Shown: positions 7,865-16,239, counted from the stretch's first letter. The stretch: DNA of 33,806 nt from Deltaproteobacteria bacterium (GCA_021848385.1 JAJZUQ010000035.1:1-33806), one strand, 5' to 3'. The notes: generated from the letters alone by a model not told the origin. Translations and numbers: made by a program.

Positions 7865-8794
7865 TTACAGGTTGTGCTTTATGGCTGCCTGCATTATGGC
7901 GATAATGATCGGAATGGTAAACATGGAGAGTATGGTGGTCAGAAAGATACAACGTGACGCAAGGGCTGTGTCAGACTGATACTTCTCCGCAAATGCGGCC
8001 GTATTGGCCGATGCCGGCATGGCCATGCTGATCACGCAGATTCCTAGAATGGTACCCTTCACCCCCAGCAAAAGCAGTATGCCAAGTACCAGCATCGGTA
8101 TAACCAACAGCCGCACCAGTGAACCGTAATACACCGAATATCCACGCAACATCTCCCGGAAGCGCATTTCGGCAAGCATGGAACCAACCACGATCATGGA
8201 GAGTGGGGTGGTAGTGGAGCCGACGAGTTCGCAGGCTCGCTGGATGGGAGCCGGCAGCCTGAGGGAAAAAACAAACATGATGAAACCTACCGCAACGGCC
8301 AGAATTCCCGGATTCAGCAGGGCCTTTTTAAAAGCGTTTCCGTTGCGCTCTCCATCGAAAAGCTTTACCCCCAGGGTCCATAGAACGATGATGAACGGTA
8401 CGCTAAAAATTGAAGCGTAAAAAACGCCGATTTTACCGTAGAGACTTTGAAGTACCGGATACCCCATGAAGGCGCAGTTGGAAAACATGGCGGTGAAGCG
8501 GAGCACGTTTTTGGCATTACCGGGATGGCGGCGATAAAATAACTCGCTGGCAAAAAAGAGCCCCACGTGGAGAGCGAGGGAGATCAGAAAGAGCTTGCCT
8601 GCCGTTACCAGCATCTCCCGGTTGTAGTCGAAATTGAACGACACCATGATCATGAGCGGCAGGGTTATGTTCAAGAGCAGCTCGGAAAGGCCACGATTGA
8701 CCGTCCCGTCGATCATGCCGCGCTTACGGGCGTAAAAACCGGCCGCCATGATCAGAAACAGGATAGTCACCTCATTAAATATATTAGTTTCCAT
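7865..8794 (-). CDS. AEC-family (auxin efflux carrier-like) permease
   Basis: This 309-residue protein has about ten hydrophobic helices in two halves and a 'GFYARKRGMID' start typical of AEC permeases. Conserved features include NCAFMGYP (after helix 4) and the STTPLSMIVVGSMLA segment in the second half. Family members move small organic acids such as malate or malonate; the substrate is not readable from the sequence. The reading frame is open further upstream, but the start at 8794 is chosen because it begins the first helix correctly and has GGAG about 8 bases before it. This start overlaps the last 11 bases of the TetR gene, so the two are translationally coupled and the regulator probably controls the transporter. 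Confidence 0.88.
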   Translation of the reverse strand: METNIFNEVTILFLIMAAGFYARKRGMIDGTVNRGLSELLLNITLPLMIMVSFNFDYNREMLVTAGKLFLISLALHVGLFFASELFYRRHPGNAKNVLRFTAMFSNCAFMGYPVLQSLYGKIGVFYASIFSVPFIIVLWTLGVKLFDGERNGNAFKKALLNPGILAVAVGFIMFVFSLRLPAPIQRACELVGSTTTPLSMIVVGSMLAEMRFREMLRGYSVYYGSLVRLLVIPMLVLGILLLLGVKGTILGICVISMAMPASANTAAFAEKYQSDTALASRCIFLTTILSMFTIPIIIAIMQAAIKHNL

Positions 8795-9458
8795 CGGTAA
8801 TATCTCCGTAAGCAGAACTCTGGTCAGGCGTTGCGCCGGAGCGGAATTTCTTGCGATAGTGCGAACGTGTGACATCCGTGAGGATGCCGTCAAACATTAC
8901 GTCCAGAATGGTGCTGAACGCTTCGTCGATCGTGAACGACGAATTGACGAGAACTTGCGCGTTTATCACACCCATAATGGCACTGATGTAGATCTGCACC
9001 AGCACTTTCTTGTTAACATCCCGCCGAATCGCTCCAAGCCGGATTCCATCCTCGATCAACATCAGGAAGTTGCGGTTGATCTCATCACGACGAAAGCGCT
9101 CCAATGCTCTGGCCAACCCAGGAGTAAATATGCTCAGGTCTTCCAAGTAGGGCTGCCCCATCTCGGTAAGTTCCCTCCCCACCGCAATCCAGATGCGATA
9201 GAGCTTCTCCGTGAAATCAGTCTCTGCTGCCACCGTTTCCTTGAATAGATCGTAGATACGAGCGGTCTTGGCCCTGTATACTTCGCGCACCAATTCCTCT
9301 TTGGTGGCAAAATGCCGGTAGATGGTCTTCTTGCTCATGCGGAGCTCCCGCGCAAGGTCGTCCATACTGACCTTCGCAAACCCGCGGCTGAAAAAAATCC
9401 GGCTACCGGTTTCTACAATTCGCTCCCGTGCCCCAGATTCCCCAATAGTGCGACTCAT
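8784..9458 (-). CDS. TetR/AcrR-family transcriptional regulator
   Basis: The 224-residue protein begins with a TetR helix-turn-helix domain: RERIVETGSRIFFSRGFAKVSMDDLARELRMSKKTIYRHFATKEEL at about residues 11-56. The SKKTIYRHF recognition helix is highly typical. The rest is a helical ligand-binding and dimerisation domain of unknown specificity. TetR proteins usually repress their own operon until a small ligand binds. The gene is first in an operon with the AEC permease, and a dyad operator lies just upstream of its start. It is likely an autoregulated repressor that responds to the transported compound. Confidence 0.92.
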   Translation of the reverse strand: MSRTIGESGARERIVETGSRIFFSRGFAKVSMDDLARELRMSKKTIYRHFATKEELVREVYRAKTARIYDLFKETVAAETDFTEKLYRIWIAVGRELTEMGQPYLEDLSIFTPGLARALERFRRDEINRNFLMLIEDGIRLGAIRRDVNKKVLVQIYISAIMGVINAQVLVNSSFTIDEAFSTILDVMFDGILTDVTRSHYRKKFRSGATPDQSSAYGDITDGN

Positions 9459-9481
9459 AGTTATGCCTCTTGCGTATTATA

Positions 9482-9508
9482 GAAACTAAAAATATGGTCT
9501 ATAGTTTC
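9482..9508. promoter_or_regulatory. Probable TetR operator (dyad GAAACTA-N13-TAGTTTC)
   Basis: GAAACTA (9482-9488) and TAGTTTC (9502-9508) form a perfect 7-bp inverted repeat 24 bases before the TetR start. On the minus strand a TTGACA (9532-9537) with a 17-base spacer to TAAAAG (9509-9514) would place transcription start inside the dyad. A second -10-like TATAAT lies at 9476-9481. Repressor binding here would block transcription of the TetR-AEC operon. Confidence 0.55.
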
Positions 9509-9548
9509 CTTTTAGGCGATTAAAAAAAATCTGTCAAGAGTTTTTGCG

Positions 9549-9893
9549 GTGATTAACAGAGATAGAGACTTCCAGCCTGCGGAAGTGCGACATCGAGGCG
9601 AAGTATATTATCGATCATTCAACAATCCTCAACCAGGAAACACTCGTTTGATTTCACCGCATGCCTTCGGCACGGATGGGTCAAGGTGGCATGTCAGGGC
9701 TTATTGTCATGAAAGTAATTCTTTCAAAGACTTTGTTCCTGGAAGGATAGTTTCTTCTGACATGGGATCTGAGTCAGATGTTGATGTGAATAGCGACCAC
9801 ATGTGGTTTAACTATATGGAGGTAGTAATCGGACCTAATCAAAAGCTGAACGAAGCACAAAAAAATATCGTTGCCATGGATTACGGGGCATAA
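9549..9893 (+). pseudogene. C-terminal remnant of a WYL-domain regulator
   Basis: The 114-residue ORF matches only the end of WYL-domain transcriptional regulators: a YYRSFNNP-like strand, then ISPHAFGTDGSRWHVRAYCH (the WYL core), then FKDFVPGRI. It finishes with the family's natural end, IGPNQKLNEAQKNIVAMDYG. A full protein would be about 290 residues with an N-terminal winged helix and the first part of the WYL fold; none of this is present. The GTG used as start lies within the spacer next to the TetR promoter and has no convincing ribosome site. I read it as a 5'-deleted gene, though a stand-alone WYL fragment being expressed cannot be excluded. Confidence 0.7.
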
Positions 9894-10119
9894 CCGGAAA
9901 GAGTCTATCGAAATGGTCGAGCTTGTATTTTCGATCCTGAAGGATACGCTTGAGCAGGGGGAAGAGGTTAAAATGAGCGGCTTCGGCAAATTCACCGTCA
10001 AGGAGAAGAACAGCCGCAACGGGCGCAACCCCGTGACCGGTGAGGCAATGACCATAGAAGCCCGACGTATCCTTACCTTCAAGCCGAGCGCCTGTCTCAA
10101 AGAGAGGATCAACAGCTGA
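9871..10119 (+). pseudogene. N-terminally truncated HU/IHF-family DNA-binding protein
   Basis: From about residue 8 onward the ORF follows IHF-alpha: RKESIEMVELVF, then EEVKMSGFGKF, the beta-arm signature GRNPVTGE, and ARRILTFKPS near the end. The first 15 or so residues of an IHF subunit (most of helix 1, needed for dimerisation) are missing. The only start codons are a TTG at 9871, inside the end of the WYL remnant, or an internal ATG at 9913. IHF-alpha normally bends DNA as a heterodimer with IHF-beta. The junction with the WYL stop falls exactly where homology begins, which suggests a deletion fused the two. Its stop overlaps the next start (TGATG). Arm and core residues look intact, so decay may be recent. 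Confidence 0.7.
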
Positions 10120-10783
10120 TGTGCGGACGTTTTACATCGCTCTTATCTCCAGAGTTGCTTGCCTCGGTCTTCAGGGTAGAGACAGTTCCCCCCTTCCCCC
10201 CGCGTTATAACATTGCACCAATGCAGCAGGTGCACATCGTGAGGGAAAACAATGGGGCGGCCGCTCTATCTCCCTCGTTCGCTGGGGTCTGGTGCCGCAC
10301 TGCGCTGACGATACCTCCATCGGCAACAAGCTGATCAACGCCCGTTGCGAAACGGTCCATGAGAAAGCCACTTTCCGGCAGGCAATTAAATCCCGGCGCT
10401 GCATCGTGCCTGCCAGCGGGTACTACGAGTGGTCCACCACACCAGCTGGTAAGATTCCTCATTACATTTCTTTGGCGGACGGTTCGCCTCTTTCCATGGC
10501 GGGGATATGGGAGACCTGGAAATCTCCCGAAGGACAGGCCGTAGAGACCTTTGCCATCCTGACGACAGCTGCTAATAGTCTTGTCACTCCCCTTCACAAC
10601 CGGATGCCGGTGATCCTCCACCGAACGGAGTTTGACCACTGGCTGGATCGATCGGTCAACGATCCGCATGAACTCCAGCGACTCTACCAGCCATATCCGG
10701 CAGAACTGATGCAGGAATGGGAAGTAACGCCAAAGGTCAACAGCGCGGCCTATGAATCAGAAGACTGTGTACGACCTTTATAG
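10119..10783 (+). pseudogene. SRAP-family (YedK/HMCES-like) protein, frameshifted
   Basis: The first frame (10119-10334) starts MCGRF, with the catalytic Cys2 exposed after Met removal, and contains PPRYNIAP. The second frame (from about 10274 to 10783) carries RWGLVP, INARCET, GYYEW and LHNRMPVIL, which are the SRAP active-site motifs with the conserved Asn, Glu and His. SRAP proteins form a covalent crosslink with abasic sites in single-stranded DNA and protect them. Joining the frames gives a normal length of about 220 residues. The break lies near 10272, in a TCTCCCTC run, and needs one base lost or two gained. It may be a genuine inactivating mutation or a sequencing error. The start overlaps the HU/IHF stop. 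Confidence 0.85.
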
Positions 10784-10802
10784 AAGGACAAGGAGGGATC
10801 AG

Positions 10803-10918
10803 ATGAACGTGATTGCGATCAACGGCAGCCCGAGGAAGAAGTGGCACACCGCATGCTACTCGAAAAGTCCATCGAAGGAGCGGCCTCTCAAGATGCTGAA
10901 AACTTCAATGACCAATGA
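10803..10918 (+). pseudogene. Remnant of an NADPH-dependent FMN reductase (flavodoxin-fold)
   Basis: A strong ribosome site (AAGGAGGG) precedes an ATG that opens MNVIAINGSPRKKWHTA, the phosphate-binding loop of flavodoxin-fold NAD(P)H:FMN reductases. Homology then continues in another frame from about 10853 (LLEKSIEGAASQ), showing a one-base deletion. It ends at a TGA at 10916. A full enzyme has about 200 residues, so only the first fifth survives. The radical SAM gene follows 18 bases later, so a deletion joined the two. Confidence 0.75.
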
Positions 10919-10936
10919 ACTCCACAGAGCTTGCCG

Positions 10937-11833
10937 ATGTTGATTACCTCAATGCCTCGATACGTTGAGCCGCTGTTCCGCCCTCCCAGTGAAGCGAGGA
11001 GTCTGATCTTCCAGATCACGATGGGCTGCTCCCAGAACACGTGCACCTTCTGCGGCATGTACAAGATGAAACGCTTTCGTATCAGGCCGCTGGAAGAGAT
11101 CCTCGAAGAGATCAACAATATTCCCGGACAGTACAAACAGGTAGTCGACCGGGTATTTCTTGCTGACGGTGATGGTTTAGTATACCCCTTTGACGGTTTG
11201 ATCGAGATACTTGACCTGCTTGCTGCAAACTTCCCACGCCTGACACGAGTTGGTGCATACGCATCCCCAAACAGCCTGACCACAAAGACCCCGGAGCAGC
11301 TTGCTCTCCTGAAGGAGAAGCGGCTCAAAATCCTCTACTTAGGACTTGAATCCGGTGATGATGTAACCCTGTCTCACATACGGAAAGGATTTGCTGCCGA
11401 CGAAATGGCGAGGCTGGCCCTTATGGCCCGCGATGCTGGGATGAAACTCTCAGTGACTGCCATACTCGGACTTGCGGGACGTGAACGAAGCCTTGAGCAT
11501 GCCCGTTCCACCGCAGCATGGGTTAACCGCGTAAACCCTGAATACTTCTCGCTGCTGACCCTGTTTATTCGCCACAACGAAGAGTTTGTCAGCAGCATTG
11601 CACAATGTACCCATAGGGAACTGATGCTTGAAGCACGGGAGCTCCTCTTGCACCTGAACCCATGCAGGACGATCCTCCGCTCCAATCATGTCTCCAACTT
11701 TCTTAACTTGGCAGGAAGTTACCCCAAAGACCGGGAACGGCTGATTCGTGATATTGATGTCGCCATGAAGAAGGCAATCCGCTACCCTGGTTTGCTGGAT
11801 TCGGTCCCAGACTATGCGGAGGAGTATTATTGA
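10937..11833 (+). CDS. Radical SAM protein of unknown substrate
   Basis: The 298-residue protein carries a radical SAM iron-sulfur motif of the CX4CX2C type (C31, C36, C39 in GCSQNTCTFCGMYKMKRF), which is found in a known subgroup annotated as Elp3/HemN-like radical SAM enzymes. Downstream motifs include DGDGL, RVGAYASPNSL, LGLESGDDVTL and VTAILGLAGRE, matching the TIM-barrel strands that bind S-adenosylmethionine. These enzymes start radical chemistry through a [4Fe-4S] cluster. No second cluster or cobalamin domain is visible and the substrate is unknown. Possible starts are TTG 10931, ATG 10937 and ATG 10955; ATG 10937 has AGAG about 7 bases upstream. The gene is intact, unlike the four before it. 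Confidence 0.88.
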   Translation: MLITSMPRYVEPLFRPPSEARSLIFQITMGCSQNTCTFCGMYKMKRFRIRPLEEILEEINNIPGQYKQVVDRVFLADGDGLVYPFDGLIEILDLLAANFPRLTRVGAYASPNSLTTKTPEQLALLKEKRLKILYLGLESGDDVTLSHIRKGFAADEMARLALMARDAGMKLSVTAILGLAGRERSLEHARSTAAWVNRVNPEYFSLLTLFIRHNEEFVSSIAQCTHRELMLEARELLLHLNPCRTILRSNHVSNFLNLAGSYPKDRERLIRDIDVAMKKAIRYPGLLDSVPDYAEEYY

Positions 11834-11861
11834 AGCCTTTCAATTATGGAGACCTTGTCGC

Positions 11862-11975
11862 TTAGTTCTTTAGAGCAGATGCAGGTGTGACCGGCTCGAT
11901 GCCTGCCCACAGAATCACACCGATTGCCGGAAGGCGTTCGAGCTCGGTGCCCGGCTGGTAACGCAGGGCTGACAT
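11862..11975 (-). CDS. Possible 37-residue peptide ORF
   Basis: A short ATG ORF on the minus strand encodes a neutral, Pro/Ile/Leu-rich peptide ending in SALKN. No ribosome site is convincing and no family is recognised. It is the only open frame I note in the 254-base gap between the radical SAM and OsmC genes; the rest of that gap shows nothing else. It may be a gene fragment. Confidence 0.15.
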   Translation of the reverse strand: MSALRYQPGTELERLPAIGVILWAGIEPVTPASALKN

Positions 11976-12087
11976 CGAGACAGCACTCTATAATCTGCCT
12001 GGACCTGCTATTGTCGGTCTGTAGAGCACAATCCTATCGGCTTACCTGAGACGAGGAGAAAACGACCTGGATGTATCAGCCCTCAGA

Positions 12088-12513
12088 TTACGTTGTCAGT
12101 TTCGCGTCCATGGTGATAGTTGTATTCAAAAGCCTTGAAATTGGGCAGCCCGCCTTAGCTTCCTGCGCCAGCTTGGCGAATGTCTCCGGGGCAGCACCCG
12201 GTACGGTGGCGCTGACCTCAAGGTGGCTCTCGGTCACGGCCCAACCCTGCTCTCGGTTCTCGAAGGTCACCGTGGCAGTGGTTACAATCTGTTCCGGAAC
12301 AAACCCTGCACCGGCAAGTTTCCCTGAAAATGCCATGGAAAAACAGGCGGCATGGGCTGCGGCGACGAGCTCTTCCGGATTGGTACCGATCCCGCTCTCG
12401 AAGCGGGTGCCAAACGAATACTGGGTCCGGGCGAGTACGCCGCTTTCCGTTGAGATATTCCCATTACCCTCCTTGAGACCACCTTGCCATTCGGCTGAAG
12501 CTTTTCGTTTCAT
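12088..12513 (-). CDS. OsmC-family peroxiredoxin (organic hydroperoxide reductase)
   Basis: This 141-residue protein has the OsmC fold markers: GTNPEELVAAAHAACFSMA, with the peroxidatic Cys at residue 57 and the conserved Glu at 47 or 48, and later KAGCPISRLL with the second Cys at residue 123. OsmC enzymes reduce organic hydroperoxides by a Cys-Cys mechanism, usually recharged by lipoyl or thioredoxin systems. The length matches the family. It is a single gene on the minus strand and lies just downstream of the TRIC gene without a visible terminator between them. The Lys-rich start MKRKASAEW is typical of the OsmC branch rather than Ohr. Confidence 0.93.
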   Translation of the reverse strand: MKRKASAEWQGGLKEGNGNISTESGVLARTQYSFGTRFESGIGTNPEELVAAAHAACFSMAFSGKLAGAGFVPEQIVTTATVTFENREQGWAVTESHLEVSATVPGAAPETFAKLAQEAKAGCPISRLLNTTITMDAKLTT

Positions 12514-12579
12514 GTGATTGTCCTCTCGTTATGAAGTTACTGATTCAGAAAAGATGACAACGTAATCATCACGGGAATA

Positions 12580-13296
12580 TCAATGTATTTTCACGTTATC
12601 GTCCTCCCCGTCGCGCGGAGCCTCCGTTTCATCAGCGGGCTGTCTGAGACCACGGGCAATGGGGAGCTGCCAGCCGTGGCGGATGGCCATGAACCTGAGT
12701 CCGAAACAAAGGACCGCCCCCACGATTGATGCTATGGTGGACGGAAGTCGCAGCATGTCACCCCCCACAACCACGGCCGCTCCAGCCAAAGCGGCAACGG
12801 CATAAAGCTCGGCGCGCAAGACCACCGGAATCTCGGCCAATAGAATATCACGTGCCATCCCCCCGCCAATCCCCGTCAACATGCCGAGCAATGCCGCCAT
12901 AACCGGATTGAGCCCGTAGGAGAGCGCCTTATGCGTTCCGGCTACTGCGAAGAGCCCTAATCCGGCAGCATCAAAGATGAGAACGGGATTCATCAACCGA
13001 TTGATACCGGGATGCCAGTAGAAGGTGATGATGCCAGCAATGAGCGACACTGCCAGATACCACCAATTACTGATCGCCGCCGGAGGCACCGCTCCGATCA
13101 GGAGGTCGCGGGTAATCCCGCCGAAAGTGGCTGCTGCAAAGGATAGTACCAGCACGCCGAAGAGATCAAGCCGGCGCCGGACCGCCGCCATAGCTCCGCT
13201 GAGCGCAAAGACGAACGTACCGACAAGATCGAGCACCAGCACGAGCCGGTCCACCGTTAGTTCCTTTTTCACCATCATAAACCCAGCGGGTTCCAT
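12580..13296 (-). CDS. TRIC-channel family (UPF0126/YadS-like) membrane protein
   Basis: The 238-residue protein shows two repeats of a three-helix unit with glycine-rich turns: FALSGAMAAVRRRLDLFGVLVLSFAAATFGGITRDLL (about 30-67) and the second copy GMLTGIGGGMARDILLAEIP. This is the bacterial TRIC/UPF0126 signature. The family forms homotrimeric cation channels. A few bacterial members are implicated in small-molecule transport, so the role here is uncertain. The ATG at 13296 is preceded by GGAGG at a good distance and lies 12 bases after the MFS stop, making it the last gene of the M20-MFS-TRIC operon. The C-terminal tail is acidic. Confidence 0.88.
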   Translation of the reverse strand: MEPAGFMMVKKELTVDRLVLVLDLVGTFVFALSGAMAAVRRRLDLFGVLVLSFAAATFGGITRDLLIGAVPPAAISNWWYLAVSLIAGIITFYWHPGINRLMNPVLIFDAAGLGLFAVAGTHKALSYGLNPVMAALLGMLTGIGGGMARDILLAEIPVVLRAELYAVAALAGAAVVVGGDMLRLPSTIASIVGAVLCFGLRFMAIRHGWQLPIARGLRQPADETEAPRDGEDDNVKIH

Positions 13297-13308
13297 GACA
13301 CCTCCAGC

Positions 13309-14784
13309 TCAGTTCCCGGTCTTCCCGGGCGGAACAGTCTTGAGGATGGCAATCATCGCAACGATCACCATGAAGACATTGAACAGCAGGGCAATCGCGG
13401 CGGCATAGCGTACCTGGATGTTGTCGGTACGGCCGACGAAGAAACCTTCCCCGTATATCACTTGTCCGGCACTGAGCCCGGTGAACAGTGCTGCCGAAAT
13501 CGCCACACCGAATGCTGCGCCAAGCGACGAGGCCATTTTGTAGATGCCGGCCGCGGAACCTACCTGGTTCTGGGGGACGTTTGACAGCGCAGCGTCGGTG
13601 GAGGGGGTTGCGTAGAAGCCCAGTCCGATGCCGAAGAGAGTGAACCCGACGACGGTCACAATCATATACTGCCAGGCATAGAGAAATGTCGCACATGTGA
13701 GCAGGATGCCAAGCATTGTTATGCCGCACCCCAACAGCATTGGTTTGCGCGGTCCCCACAGTTGTAGCAATTTTTCACCGACCCGGATGGTAGCCAAGAT
13801 GGCGATGAGGTAGCCGAGGGTAAGCAGGCCAGCTTTGAGCGAGGAGAGGCCGGCTCCCTTCTGTACGAGCGTTAGAGAGACCAGCAGCGTGCCCGCCGCA
13901 CCGTTAAGCAGAAAATTAGACAGGGTCGCACCTGTGTAAGTGCTGTTGTCGAACAGCTTGAAGTCCACAAAGGCATCTGACTTGCTCAGTTCGATCTTAA
14001 GGAAGGCGATCGCCATAACGAGGGAGACAACGGCGAGCTCGACGATCACCACACTCGTCCACCCCAGCTTTGATCCCTGCCCGATAACGACATTAAGGGC
14101 AACCATCGCAATCATGAATGTGATCAGACCGGACCAGTCGATGCGTTGGCGTTCTCCGGTCTGCTCAACCTTGCTTTCCGGTGTTCCCCGAATCAGCAGA
14201 TAACTGATTATAGAGACTGCAATCGCCATCCAGAAGATCCACCGCCAGCCGATCGTCGAGGCAATGACACCGCCGAACAGGGAGCAGAGTCCGGAGCCAC
14301 CCCACGAACCGATGGACCAGTAACTGACCGCCCTTTGGCGCTGCGCACCGTCGTAGTATGCTTTCAGTAGGGCCAGGGTAGAGGGCATGATGCATGCCGC
14401 CGAAAGACCCTGGATGATACGGCCTGCCATGAGGAAGACGATGGTTCCCGTTGGCGAAACGGCAATGAGCAGAGAACCGATCATGCTGAGGACAATACCG
14501 ATCAGCGCGATCTTCACACGCCCGAAGCGGTCAGAAAGGCCCCCCATAACCACAATGAAAATACCGGAGAATAGTGCCGTGATGCTTACCGCAATATTGC
14601 TCCAACTCTCGTCGATGCCGAGATCAGAGCGCATTTCGGGAGCTATGTTGAGGGTCGTCTGGGCAAAGAGCCAGAAGGTAACGACAGCCAGGACGATACC
14701 GAACAGGAGCTTGTCATTCCCCTGGTAAGAGCCGGGTGCCAGAGCACCCCCTGTAATTGCCGCACTGTTGTTATTGGTAGTCAT
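13309..14784 (-). CDS. MFS transporter, DHA2-like (about 14 helices)
   Basis: This 491-residue permease has the MFS motif A between helices 2 and 3 (GGLSDRFGRVKIALIG) and a RIIQGLSAACIMPSTLALL helix typical of drug:H+ antiporters. Its length fits the 14-helix DHA2 group. The last quarter carries a motif C-like stretch, GIGLGFYATPSTDAAL. It probably exports or exchanges a small organic molecule by proton antiport. The frame is open 12 codons further upstream, but the start at 14784 has GAGGGAA upstream and lies 16 bases after the M20 stop. Being next to an amidohydrolase suggests that it moves that enzyme's substrate or product. Confidence 0.9.
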   Translation of the reverse strand: MTTNNNSAAITGGALAPGSYQGNDKLLFGIVLAVVTFWLFAQTTLNIAPEMRSDLGIDESWSNIAVSITALFSGIFIVVMGGLSDRFGRVKIALIGIVLSMIGSLLIAVSPTGTIVFLMAGRIIQGLSAACIMPSTLALLKAYYDGAQRQRAVSYWSIGSWGGSGLCSLFGGVIASTIGWRWIFWMAIAVSIISYLLIRGTPESKVEQTGERQRIDWSGLITFMIAMVALNVVIGQGSKLGWTSVVIVELAVVSLVMAIAFLKIELSKSDAFVDFKLFDNSTYTGATLSNFLLNGAAGTLLVSLTLVQKGAGLSSLKAGLLTLGYLIAILATIRVGEKLLQLWGPRKPMLLGCGITMLGILLTCATFLYAWQYMIVTVVGFTLFGIGLGFYATPSTDAALSNVPQNQVGSAAGIYKMASSLGAAFGVAISAALFTGLSAGQVIYGEGFFVGRTDNIQVRYAAAIALLFNVFMVIVAMIAILKTVPPGKTGN

Positions 14785-14800
14785 GCTGATTCCCTCTGAT

Positions 14801-16054
14801 CTATTTGGCCAACCAGACACCAGCAGCAGTCAACATGGTTTCAATGCCGGTTTGTAATGTGGGGTGCAAGGCAGGCGCCCAGAATGGTGAATGGGGACCG
14901 GGCAAATGTGCTACCGCCCCCTCTTGCACCGCTTTATCGTACATTTCCGGTGCGCAACCGCCGACAAACCAGTAGGTATAGGGAGATTTCCAGGCCTTTC
15001 CGAAACGGCCGAAGTCCTCGCTGGCCCCTTGCGACGGCATGTCGATAAAACGCTCGCCAAACTGGCTGCGAAACGCGTCGCTGATCTTTTTCGCCGTCTC
15101 GTCATCATTGACGGTCAGCGGGTAATTGTTGATTTCTTCGAACTCCGGATCTTTCGGAGCATTCGAGGCGCGGGACTCGGCGATGCAGATCCGTTTGATA
15201 GCTTCCAGCACGTGGTCGCGCACGGTTTCGTCCGTAGTCCGCACATTCAGCTTTATATATGCCTCGGCAGGAATGATGTTTTCTGCCGTACCGGCGTGGA
15301 ACTCCCCTACCGTCACCACAACCTGTGCTTGGGGGGATAACTCACGGCTGACGATAGTTTGCAATCGCAGTACCGCTGAGGCGGCCATCACGATCGGATC
15401 TATCCCGTTTTGCGGCATTCCGCCATGGGCACCCTTCCCGAAAAAGCGCACCTGCAGGCTATCACCGGACGTCAGAACTTGCCCTGGACGGCATCCCACC
15501 ATGCCGGCTCGATACTGCAACAGATGTTGACCCATTATGACGTCAGGACGTGGAAAACGCTTCGTCATGCCGTCATCAAGCATTGCCTGCGAACCCTGGG
15601 CGGTTTCTTCCGCAGGCTGGAACACCGCCATGAGCGTGCCGTGCCAGCTTTCGCGGGCCATCGACAATATCATGGCGGCACCGAGCAGCCACGAGGTGTG
15701 CATGTCGTGCCCGCAGGAATGTGCCACCGGCACGGTCTCGCTTTTGGCGTTGACGCTTTCTTTGGTACTGGCGTAAGGCACTCCGGTATCTTCCTTCATG
15801 GGCAATGCGTCCATATCGGCACGCAGCATGATGGTCGGGCCGTCACCATTTTTCATGATGCCAACCACCCCGGTCTTGCCGACCTTTTCCGTCACTTCGT
15901 AACCAGCATCGCGCAACTTCTGTGCTACGATGCCAGCGGTACGCGTTTCTTGCAGAGATAGTTCGGGATTCTGATGGAGATCTTTATATGTGGCCTCAAC
16001 CATCGGCAGGACCTGTTCAATCTGGCCGGAAAGACGACTGATAAATTGCGACAT
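14801..16054 (-). CDS. M20-family metallo-amidohydrolase
   Basis: The 417-residue enzyme contains the M20D (amidohydrolase) signatures: LRADMDALPM with the metal Asp (about 80-86), AHSCGHDMHT with C114, H116 and H119, and PAEE with E149/E150 as catalytic base and ligand. A dimerisation domain with GAHGGMPQNGIDP follows. M20D enzymes hydrolyse N-acyl amino acids such as hippurate, N-acetyl amino acids or indole-acetyl conjugates; the substrate is unknown. The start at 16054 has a strong GGGAGG site, and the open frame upstream is not needed. It is the first gene of an operon with the MFS and TRIC genes. A palindrome about 145 bases upstream may regulate it. Confidence 0.92.
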   Translation of the reverse strand: MSQFISRLSGQIEQVLPMVEATYKDLHQNPELSLQETRTAGIVAQKLRDAGYEVTEKVGKTGVVGIMKNGDGPTIMLRADMDALPMKEDTGVPYASTKESVNAKSETVPVAHSCGHDMHTSWLLGAAMILSMARESWHGTLMAVFQPAEETAQGSQAMLDDGMTKRFPRPDVIMGQHLLQYRAGMVGCRPGQVLTSGDSLQVRFFGKGAHGGMPQNGIDPIVMAASAVLRLQTIVSRELSPQAQVVVTVGEFHAGTAENIIPAEAYIKLNVRTTDETVRDHVLEAIKRICIAESRASNAPKDPEFEEINNYPLTVNDDETAKKISDAFRSQFGERFIDMPSQGASEDFGRFGKAWKSPYTYWFVGGCAPEMYDKAVQEGAVAHLPGPHSPFWAPALHPTLQTGIETMLTAAGVWLAK

Positions 16055-16199
16055 AATAGCCTCCCGCATGTTTGAAATTGAGTTCGGGGTCAACGAGGTT
16101 TGCATTCAAGTGCCTACTTTCTCTTATGAATGTCTTTACTTTACGTAGCTGCCTCGAGAGTGTTGAAAATATAAATATACCACCTCCAGGGGAATAAAC

Positions 16200-16213
16200 T
16201 TGACCTTGGTCAA
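16200..16213. promoter_or_regulatory. Palindrome TTGACC-TT-GGTCAA upstream of the M20 operon
   Basis: Two perfect 6-bp arms with a 2-base centre lie in AT-rich DNA between the integrase remnant and the M20 gene. The minus-strand reading also offers TTGACC as a -35. It is a plausible operator, but no regulator gene lies next to it. The rest of 16055-16239 holds no gene. Confidence 0.35.
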
Positions 16214-16239
16214 TAATCTGTTTTTTAGACAACCTAAGT

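Noticed and set aside
9820..9850. Possible att-site copy of the tRNA-Sec 3' end
   Set aside because: Only a few bases (GGAGGTA, AATCG) match, with wrong spacing; not a credible direct repeat.
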